This document shows, piece after piece, positions 33,978 through 39,954 of a stretch of 39,954 nucleotides of DNA (positions are counted from its first letter, which is position 1; every line of letters begins with the position of its first letter). Origin of the DNA: Pseudomonadota bacterium (GTDB lineage Bacteria > Myxococcota_A > Polyangia > Polyangiales > Polyangiaceae); the NCBI GenBank assembly GCA_023402175.1, contig JAEXCN010000450.1, forward strand, positions 1-39,954, read 5' to 3'. A model generated the notes under the pieces. The model was not told the origin of the DNA, searched no databases, and worked only from the letters and a program-made list of their open reading frames with translations. A program made the position numbers and the translations under genes.

Positions 33978-34444
33978 CCCCTCTAGAATCGCACAAAGCG
34001 GCAGAGGCGCGCGCCCCGGTCGAGCATCGAGGCGCTCGCCGGGCCTCATTTCGCCGATGGGTGCCGCGATGAATGGCTGAACCGTGCGACAGGGATCGAC
34101 AGATCGATCCGATCGCGAACGTCGCGGAGACGCGAGCGTCCGACCGAGGCGCGGCATCGTACGAAGCCGACGAAGAGCGAACGAACGGAAGTGGGCCGAG
34201 TGGGCCGAAAAGCGGCCCTGTTGCCTTCGAGATGCGCGAGAACGAGAGCTACGGAAGGTACGCGAGCACGAGGCCTACTGGACAACGAGAGCTACGGAAA
34301 CGGACGAGAGCCACGAGAGGAACGACGCACGAGACAAGAGACAAGAGACAAGCGACAAGAGACAAGAGACAAGAGACGAGAGACAAGATTTTCTCGATGT
34401 GGCGGCGAAGGGTTGCCCGTCGGCGTACGTCTTGCTACGGGTTC
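33978..34444. other. Divergent intergenic region with tandem repeats, before folP
   Basis: 467 bases between divergent genes. It holds a doubled GTGGGCCGA near 34190-34210, a 16-base direct repeat AACGAGAGCTACGGAA at 34241-34256 and 34284-34299, and the 7-bp array listed separately. The folP frame stays open across it, but the array translates to a low-complexity TRDKRQE repeat and the conserved DHPS fold starts later, so I leave it out of the gene. No promoter motif is clear on either strand. Confidence 0.6.
34331..34386 (+). repeat. 7-bp microsatellite, eight copies
   Basis: Eight consecutive GAGACAA-type units (variants GCGACAA and GAGACGA) with a fixed 7-base period, ending 58 bases before the folP start. 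The strand is almost pure purine. Gain or loss of units would change the spacing between any upstream promoter and folP-cdaA-ybbR and could act as a slow expression switch; there is no direct evidence for that. Confidence 0.85.
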
Positions 34445-35347
34445 ATGTTGGTCATGACGCGAAGCTCGAGATTCGCTGGCGTCGTGAGAGGGGCCGTGGC
34501 TCGCCGCGGTGCAGCCCTGATGGGGATCTGCAACGTCACGCCTGACTCTTTCAGCGACGGCGGCCGCTTCTTCGATCACGCTGCCGCATGCGCGCGTGTG
34601 GACGAGCTCATGGCCGCCGGCGCGGACATCGTCGACATCGGCGGCGAGTCGACGCGCCCCGGCAGCAAGCCCGTGCCTGCGGGCGAGCAGATCGAACGCG
34701 TCCTGCCCATCATCCGCCACGCCGTGCAGCGCGGAGGCTGCGTCTCCATAGACACGACGAGCGCCGAGGTCGCGGCTGCCTGCCTCGACGTCGGCGCGCA
34801 TGCGGTGAACGACGTGTCGCTCCTTCGGGACGAGGGCCTCGCTCGCGTCGTCGCTGGAAGCGGCGCTTGCCTCGTTCTATCGCATGCGCGCGCGCCGCAG
34901 GAGCAGATGCAGGGCTACGGCGGATGGCCGCTCGGGGCTTACGACGACGTCGTCACGGACGTGGTCGCCGAATGGGAGCGTGCCGCAGCTCGCGCCGCTG
35001 AGCTCGGCGTTCCGCGATCGTCGCTCGTGATGGACCCCGGCCTCGGCTTTTCGAAGGCCGCGCGCCACAGCTTCGAGCTCCTCCGTCGCGCGGGCCAGCT
35101 GGTCGCGACGATGGAGAAGAGCGGAGGCGTGCCGGTCCTGTTCGGGGCGAGCCGCAAGTCCTTCCTCACGCTCGTCGACCCGCGGGGCGGGAAGAGCGAG
35201 CCGGAGGACCGTGACGGTGCGTCGATCGCGGCCGCGCTCCACGCCGTCCGCGCCGGCGTGCACATCCTCCGCGTCCACGACGTCCGCGCGACACGTCAGG
35301 CCATCGACATGGAGATCGTCCTCGGGACCCCCCGGAGGAAGATCTGA
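34445..35347 (+). CDS. folP: Dihydropteroate synthase
   Basis: A 300-residue folate-pathway enzyme joining 4-aminobenzoate to dihydropterin pyrophosphate. Motifs: MGICNVTPDSFSDGGRFFD, GADIVDIGGESTRPGSK, CVSIDTTSAEVA, HAVNDVSLL, MDPGLGFSKAARHS, VPVLFGASRKSFL and HILRVHDVRATRQAI, the full set for DHPS. ATG 34445 (or 34454) is chosen because a longer in-frame start would include the 7-bp repeat. Its stop overlaps the cdaA start (TGATG), a gene order known from many bacteria in which folP precedes the diadenylate cyclase. Confidence 0.94.
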   Translation: MLVMTRSSRFAGVVRGAVARRGAALMGICNVTPDSFSDGGRFFDHAAACARVDELMAAGADIVDIGGESTRPGSKPVPAGEQIERVLPIIRHAVQRGGCVSIDTTSAEVAAACLDVGAHAVNDVSLLRDEGLARVVAGSGACLVLSHARAPQEQMQGYGGWPLGAYDDVVTDVVAEWERAAARAAELGVPRSSLVMDPGLGFSKAARHSFELLRRAGQLVATMEKSGGVPVLFGASRKSFLTLVDPRGGKSEPEDRDGASIAAALHAVRAGVHILRVHDVRATRQAIDMEIVLGTPRRKI

Positions 35348-36492
35348 TGCTGGAGGGGCTTCGCCATCTATTTGCGGCACGACCGATCTTCCAGGTCCTC
35401 GTAGACGTCGCCGACCTCCTCATCGTTACCTACGTCGTCTATCGCGCCCTGCTCGTGCTGCGCGGGACGCGCGCGATGCAGATGGGCACCGGTCTCGGTG
35501 TCATCTTCCTCGTGTACGTGGTCGCCAAGTGGGCGGGCCTCGTCACGCTCTTCAATCTCCTGTCGTCGCTCCTCTCGTCGATCATCCTCATCGTCGTGGT
35601 CGTCTTCCAGAACGACATCCGGCGCGGCCTCATGCGCGTCGGCTCGCGTGCGTTCTTCTCCGGAATGGCGCGCCAGCAGGAGACGCGCGTCATCGACGAG
35701 GTCGTCGCGGCCTCGACCGAGCTCGCCCGCCATCGCATCGGCGCGCTCATCTGCTTCGAGCAGGACGCGAACCTCGACGAGTTCGTCGTCGGACAGGGGA
35801 CGACGGTGGACGCGACGGTCCAGCGCGAGCTGCTCGTCAGCATGTTCATCCCCGAGAGCCTGAACAAGCTGCACGACGGCGCGGTGGTCATCCGCAACTT
35901 CCGCGTCGCGAAAGCCGGCGTCTTCTTCCCGATGCCGGACATCAAGGTGCTCGACAAGTCGCTCGGCTCGCGCCATCGCGCAGCGCTCGGGATCACCGAG
36001 GAGACCGACGCCGTCGTCGTCGTCGTCTCGGAGGAGCGCGGCACGATCAGCTTCTGCTTCAACGGCAACATCGTCCCGAACCTCGACGGTGCGTCGCTCA
36101 AGCAAGCGCTCCTCGGCCTGTTCGGGCAGCGAGCACGAGCCAAGAAGAAGGGCGCCAAGCAGCGTAGCTCCCTCACCCCTGCCACGGGCGCGTTCCGGAT
36201 CACGCTGCCCCCGCAGTCGCCGACGATCGCCGAGCCGCGTGAGAAGAGCGGGGCGTTCAACATCGACGTCGCCCCCTCGCGCCGCGGCTCGGTCGTTCCG
36301 ACACCGGAGGAGTCTGTGCCGGCTCAGCGCGTGACGGATCCGACCGCAACGCGACCGATGCAGCCTTCCCCGTCGATCGCGACGCCGCTTCCGACTCCCG
36401 TACCGATGCAGTCGATCGCGACGCCCATCCCGACGTCGGCGCCGATGCAGCGGAGCTCGTCGACGCCGACACCGAAGGACGGAAGCGACTAA
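35347..36492 (+). CDS. cdaA: Diadenylate cyclase CdaA (c-di-AMP synthase)
   Basis: A 381-residue membrane enzyme making cyclic di-AMP from two ATP. Three N-terminal helices (about 16-38, 45-63 and 70-88) precede the DAC domain, whose catalytic motifs DGA (177-179, in KLHDGAVVIRN) and RHR (209-211, in SLGSRHRAALG) are intact. The final ~110 residues are a disordered Thr/Pro/Ser/Met-rich tail with near-repeats (SIATPLPTPVPMQ, SIATPIPTSAPMQ), well beyond the usual ~270-residue CdaA. ATG 35347 overlaps the folP stop; the YbbR-domain gene starts 12 bases after its stop. This is the standard regulator partner. Confidence 0.95.
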   Translation: MLEGLRHLFAARPIFQVLVDVADLLIVTYVVYRALLVLRGTRAMQMGTGLGVIFLVYVVAKWAGLVTLFNLLSSLLSSIILIVVVVFQNDIRRGLMRVGSRAFFSGMARQQETRVIDEVVAASTELARHRIGALICFEQDANLDEFVVGQGTTVDATVQRELLVSMFIPESLNKLHDGAVVIRNFRVAKAGVFFPMPDIKVLDKSLGSRHRAALGITEETDAVVVVVSEERGTISFCFNGNIVPNLDGASLKQALLGLFGQRARAKKKGAKQRSSLTPATGAFRITLPPQSPTIAEPREKSGAFNIDVAPSRRGSVVPTPEESVPAQRVTDPTATRPMQPSPSIATPLPTPVPMQSIATPIPTSAPMQRSSSTPTPKDGSD

Positions 36493-36504
36493 GGAACCGC
36501 CGTC

Positions 36505-37422
36505 ATGTGGGATCGCATCAAAGCGCTGCTCACCGACAACCTGAACCTGAAGCTCCTGAGCTTCGCGTTCGCGCTCGTCCTCTATTCGCTCGTCCACGGA
36601 GGACAGGACGCCCGCGGATCGATCTCGGTCGACCTCGAGGTGAACCTCCCGCCGGAGAGCGGCGACAAGGTCTTCATCGGCACGATCCCGCGCGACGTCC
36701 GCATCTTCGTCCGCGGCTCCGCGCAGACGATCGACAACCTCCGCGGCGGCGCCGTCCACATGATCCTCGATCTGACGGACTCGCCCGACCACGTCGTCTT
36801 CAATCCGAAGATGGTGCGGCTGCCCGAAGGACTCCGCGTCGAGATCGAGCAGTTCGAGCCTCCGTCCATCGATCTGAAGTGGGAGCAGCGTGTGACGCGC
36901 GACGTTCCCGTCCAGGTCAGCGTCGTCGGCTCACCGGCGGACGGCTATGTGGTCAAAGGGCCGCTCGTCGCCGAGCCGAAGACGGTGAAGGTCCGCGGCC
37001 CGCAGAGCGAGGTCATGACGCTCCAGCACGTCCGCGCCGACGCCTTCGACGTCCGTACGATCAGCGCCGAGGGCCAGTACCCGAGACAGCTCGCGATCGA
37101 GAAGCTGAGCCCGCGGCTCAAGGTCGAGCCGCAGAGCGTCATTGTCACGGCAGAGATCACCCGCGAGACCGCCGAGCGCGTCTTCCAGAAGCTTCCGGTC
37201 GCGGTCGTCGGCCAGCCGAAGGGGAAAGCGCAGCCAGCCGAGGTCGACGTCCGCCTCGTGTGCCCGCCCGACATCGTGCGAAGCCTCCGACCCGAGCAGA
37301 TCGTGCCCCAGGTCGACATAACGTCGAAGGAGCCGTCCGGCAGCATGTCCCTCCCGGTCGCCGTCCGCATGGACAAGTGCGACGCGTACATCACCCCGCG
37401 CGAAGTCGTCGCGCGCTGGTAG
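36505..37422 (+). CDS. ybbR: YbbR-domain protein, CdaA regulator-like
   Basis: A 305-residue protein with one N-terminal membrane anchor (about 16-31, LKLLSFAFALVLYSLVHG) and an extracytoplasmic part built of three YbbR-like beta domains (about 35-120, 125-205 and 215-305; LDLTDSPDHVVFNPKMVRLP and VQVSVVGSPADGYVVKGPL are typical). YbbR proteins (CdaR in Firmicutes) bind CdaA and tune its activity. Encoded 12 bases after cdaA, one operon with folP. No downstream glmM is present in this window, unlike Firmicute operons. Confidence 0.9.
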   Translation: MWDRIKALLTDNLNLKLLSFAFALVLYSLVHGGQDARGSISVDLEVNLPPESGDKVFIGTIPRDVRIFVRGSAQTIDNLRGGAVHMILDLTDSPDHVVFNPKMVRLPEGLRVEIEQFEPPSIDLKWEQRVTRDVPVQVSVVGSPADGYVVKGPLVAEPKTVKVRGPQSEVMTLQHVRADAFDVRTISAEGQYPRQLAIEKLSPRLKVEPQSVIVTAEITRETAERVFQKLPVAVVGQPKGKAQPAEVDVRLVCPPDIVRSLRPEQIVPQVDITSKEPSGSMSLPVAVRMDKCDAYITPREVVARW

Positions 37423-37498
37423 CTGGTTCGACGTCCAAACGAGCCTGACGCCTCGATGCGCGCTTGATCGCGAGCGGGGACGATGGGACGTTTGTGCC

Positions 37499-39736
37499 GT
37501 GGCTGAGGAGCTGCCAGTCCTCGTCGCGGCTCTGCCCGAAGACAAGGCGCGCGAAGTCGAGGAGGCGTCGCGGTTGGGGCGCGACGTGTGCGTCCCGCTC
37601 GAGCTCGAGCCTGCGCAGCTTGGGCCACACGTGCTCGAGGTGTACGTCCCGTCGTCGAGCGTGCCCATCAAGCTGCTTGCCGATCCGCTCGGGACGACGA
37701 CCGAGGACGGGACGGCGCTTCGCGTGTATCCGTACGAAGAGGTGACGCCGGAGACGGCGGCGGCGCTGCCCGACGTCTCTCCGGATGAGCTCGTCGGCCG
37801 ATCGATCGCCGGGGACCGCTTCGAGATCGTCTCGCTCCTCGGCGAGGGGAGCATCGGCGCCGTCTATCGCGCACGGCACACCGGTCTGGGGATCGTCGTC
37901 GCCGTGAAGGTGCTTCACGAAGCCTTCCAGCGCGACATCGAGTTCTGTCGTCGGTTCTATGCCGAGGCGCTCGCGCTCTCGCGGCTCGATCACGCGAACC
38001 TCGTACACATCTACGACTTCGGACAGGAAGAGGATGGCCTCTTGTACCTGTCGATGGCGCTCGTCGAGGGCAGCACGCTCCGGTCGATCCTGCGCCGCGA
38101 GGGAAGGCTCGAGATCCCGCGGATCATCTCGCTGATGCTGCAGGTCTCGGCGGGCCTCGGCCATGCCCACGCGCGCGGCCTCATTCATCGCGACGTGAAG
38201 CCGGACAACGTGATGATCGTCACGAAGGAGGACGACGACGGCGATCGCGTCGAGACGGTCAAGGTCCTCGACTTCGGCTTCGCCGTTCCGCCGAGCGTCT
38301 CGGGGGAGGTCGCGCAGCGCCTCGCGGGAACCCCGGTGTACATGTCTCCGGAGCAGTGCCTCGGAGAAGAGCTCGACGCACGGAGCGACGTCTACGCGTG
38401 CGGCATCATGATGTACGAGCTCGCGACGGGCACGGTGCCGTTCCTCGCGCGTGATGCCGAGTCGATTCGCCGGATGCAGGTGAGCCAGCCGGCGCCACTC
38501 GTCTCGCAGACGGTCCGGGATGCCGATCCGCGCTTCGTCCGCCTCGTGCAGAAGGCGCTGGCGAAGTCGCGTGACGAGCGCCACGCGAGCATGAAGGAGC
38601 TCCGCGCCGAGCTGAAGGGCCTGCTCGTGCCCGAAGGCGCGCCGGCGAGCGCGCGCCCGAGCGGGAGCTTCGTTCGTCCGTCGATGCCGTCGATCCCTTC
38701 GATCGCGCCGCCGCCGGTGGAATCGAAGACCGCGTCACGCGACTCTGCGCCGGCAGACTGGCTCGAGACCCGCGCCGAGGGGTACGCGCGCTTCATCGGT
38801 GGCCCCGCCTCGATTCCTCCGCCGGAGACGCCCGACGTGCTCGCTCGCGATCCGAGAGCGTGGCTCGGCGAGCTCGCGCGCGAGCGTGATCCGCGCGCGT
38901 TCTCGAGGCGCCTCGGAGAGCTCGAGGGCGCAGTGCGGAACGCCGCGCAGCGCGGCGACGCGAGGACGATGCAGATGGTGGCCGCCGTCATTGCGGGGCT
39001 CGGCGACCGCGCCGGCAACGACGAATCCGCACGGAACGCGCTCGCTGCGGTGGCACGCCTGTTCGTCGATCCGGAGGTGCTCGCGCCGATCGCGATGCGT
39101 CTCCTTTCGAACGACGAACAGGTACGCCAGGCCGCCGCGCAGCTCATCGCGGACGCGCGCGTGGCGGGCGCATATGCCCTCTACGGAGCACGCACGAAGG
39201 TCGTCGGCGATGCGCACGCACGCGTCGCCTTCGTCACCACGATGAAGTCTCTCGGAGAGCCTGCGCTTCCCGTCGTGCGCGCGGCGCTCGAGCGCGTGCT
39301 CGAGCAGGCGGTCTCGGGACAGCATCGCGTCGCGACGGAGCTCGCCGAAGACGTCTTGCTGTCCGTCCCGAAGTTGGACGACGAAGCCGTCGGGCACATC
39401 GTCGTGAGGTACGCCGCATCGCGTGTCCCGGCCCTCTGCCGAGCGGCGGCGCGTGCGCTCCCACGCGTCTGGGGCGAGCGCGCGCGTCCGGTGCTCGTTC
39501 ATCTCGTCGATCACGAAGACGACGGCGTCTGCCTCGCCGCGGTCGTCGGGCTTCGCGAGATCGACGCCGTCGATCTCGAGGCCGTGATGCGGATCGGCGT
39601 GCAGGTCGAGGCCGGCCGCGCCCGGACAGCGCAGCTCCATGCCGCGATGACGGCCGCGTTGCAGGCTGCTTCGCCAAGCGCACGCGCCGAAGCCGCGGCG
39701 ATCCTGGCTCGTCTCGGTCACGGCGTACGCAGCTGA
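37499..39736 (+). CDS. Serine/threonine protein kinase with HEAT-like tail
   Basis: A 745-residue soluble Hanks-type kinase. The N-terminal ~90 residues are a small beta-rich domain resembling PilZ. Kinase domain about 105-375: glycine loop GEGSIGAVY (115-123), Lys137 (VAVKVLH), HRDVKPDN (230-237), DFG (258-260) and YMSPEQ; all catalytic residues intact. A Pro/Ser linker (about 385-430) leads to a long helical region (450-745) of HEAT-like repeats (for example RMGVQVEAGRARTAQLHAAMT-type units). No membrane helix. GTG start at 37499, ribosome site weak. It lies 76 bases after ybbR and may be independently transcribed. Confidence 0.92.
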   Translation: MAEELPVLVAALPEDKAREVEEASRLGRDVCVPLELEPAQLGPHVLEVYVPSSSVPIKLLADPLGTTTEDGTALRVYPYEEVTPETAAALPDVSPDELVGRSIAGDRFEIVSLLGEGSIGAVYRARHTGLGIVVAVKVLHEAFQRDIEFCRRFYAEALALSRLDHANLVHIYDFGQEEDGLLYLSMALVEGSTLRSILRREGRLEIPRIISLMLQVSAGLGHAHARGLIHRDVKPDNVMIVTKEDDDGDRVETVKVLDFGFAVPPSVSGEVAQRLAGTPVYMSPEQCLGEELDARSDVYACGIMMYELATGTVPFLARDAESIRRMQVSQPAPLVSQTVRDADPRFVRLVQKALAKSRDERHASMKELRAELKGLLVPEGAPASARPSGSFVRPSMPSIPSIAPPPVESKTASRDSAPADWLETRAEGYARFIGGPASIPPPETPDVLARDPRAWLGELARERDPRAFSRRLGELEGAVRNAAQRGDARTMQMVAAVIAGLGDRAGNDESARNALAAVARLFVDPEVLAPIAMRLLSNDEQVRQAAAQLIADARVAGAYALYGARTKVVGDAHARVAFVTTMKSLGEPALPVVRAALERVLEQAVSGQHRVATELAEDVLLSVPKLDDEAVGHIVVRYAASRVPALCRAAARALPRVWGERARPVLVHLVDHEDDGVCLAAVVGLREIDAVDLEAVMRIGVQVEAGRARTAQLHAAMTAALQAASPSARAEAAAILARLGHGVRS

Positions 39737-39772
39737 CGCGTCGTCCGCGCTTCGCTGCTTGTGGATGCCCGT

Positions 39773-39945
39773 GAGCCGCGCTCGGGACACGGCGAGCCGC
39801 GCTCGGGACACGGCGAGCCGCGCCCGGGACGTCCCCCGCGGGCCTCGGCGTGTCCCCGGTGGGCCTCGGCGTGTCCCCGGCGGGCCTCGGCGTGTCCCGG
39901 GCGGCGCTCGGCCTGTCCCTCGTGCGCCTCCTCGATACGCGGGCG
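39773..39945. repeat. 21-bp tandem repeats in two opposite blocks
   Basis: Block A: GAGCCGCGCTCGGGACACGG plus C, at 39773-39793 and 39794-39814, with a partial third to 39830. Block B: GGCCTCGGCGTGTCCCCGGT plus G, at 39841, 39862 and 39883, then two degenerate units to about 39945. The two blocks are roughly inverted relatives (CGGGACAC against GTGTCCCG), so together they could fold into a long hairpin. The 21-base period is a multiple of three, so part of it could encode the end of a gene beyond the edge. All frames stay open, so this cannot be decided. Confidence 0.7.
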
Positions 39946-39954
39946 GCGCTCGAC

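Noticed and set aside
32241..33986. 581-residue plus-strand frame opposite the acyl-CoA dehydrogenase
   Set aside because: Antisense shadow; all family motifs are on the minus strand.
34073..34444. N-terminal extension of FolP
   Set aside because: It would encode a TRDKRQE repeat; the conserved fold starts after 34445 and other DHPS proteins are about 270-300 residues.

Overview
The window is high-GC, gene-dense bacterial DNA. It probably comes from a deltaproteobacterium-like member of the Myxococcota (Polyangia type). This is inferred from content, since there is no rRNA or marker phylogeny here: a Ser/Thr kinase with a HEAT-like tail, a TonB-dependent receptor carrying an N-terminal TPR module, many hybrid histidine kinases, lipoproteins and very large multihaem cytochromes. 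No tRNA, rRNA, insertion sequence, phage gene or CRISPR array was seen.

Layout. (1) 1-3923 is a nitric-oxide module: a left-edge partial quinol-dependent NO reductase on the minus strand, diverging from hemerythrin, NnrS and second hemerythrin genes. A sigma-54-like promoter lies just before the first hemerythrin. (2) 4139-6318 is a PAS histidine kinase overlapping a single-domain response regulator. (3) 7007-15137 is the most striking part, a multihaem cytochrome locus. It holds a NapC/NirT-type inner-membrane quinol dehydrogenase with a small membrane partner (minus strand), then an outer-membrane beta-barrel protein, a 13-haem lipoprotein and a 27-haem cytochrome in one ATGA-coupled operon. 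A convergent 13-haem-type lipoprotein and a divergent 6-haem lipoprotein with a collagen-like Gly-X-Y segment follow. Together they could carry electrons from quinol across periplasm and outer membrane, an extracellular-electron-transfer-type porin-cytochrome conduit. (4) 15278-20163 holds a PAS/zinc-ribbon protein, a TPR-TonB-dependent receptor and a lipoprotein coupled to it.

(5) 20164-21301 is a non-coding, repeat-rich stretch with a dispersed repeat in both orientations and a long hairpin, followed by ribF. (6) 22348-28945 (minus) is a signalling operon: receiver protein, membrane hybrid kinase with three receivers, CheR methyltransferase, and a REC-GAF-kinase-REC hybrid. (7) 29150-32188 holds a TPR protein, an ankyrin-repeat protein and a BamE-like lipoprotein. 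An acyl-CoA dehydrogenase converges on them. (8) 34445-37422 is a folP-cdaA-ybbR operon (folate and c-di-AMP), followed by a Ser/Thr kinase. The window ends in a 21-bp repeat array of head-to-head orientation.

The best candidate for an undescribed system is the cytochrome/beta-barrel locus. Its direction of electron flow and terminal acceptor cannot be read from sequence. A link to the nearby NO module or to metal or solid-phase electron acceptors is a hypothesis.
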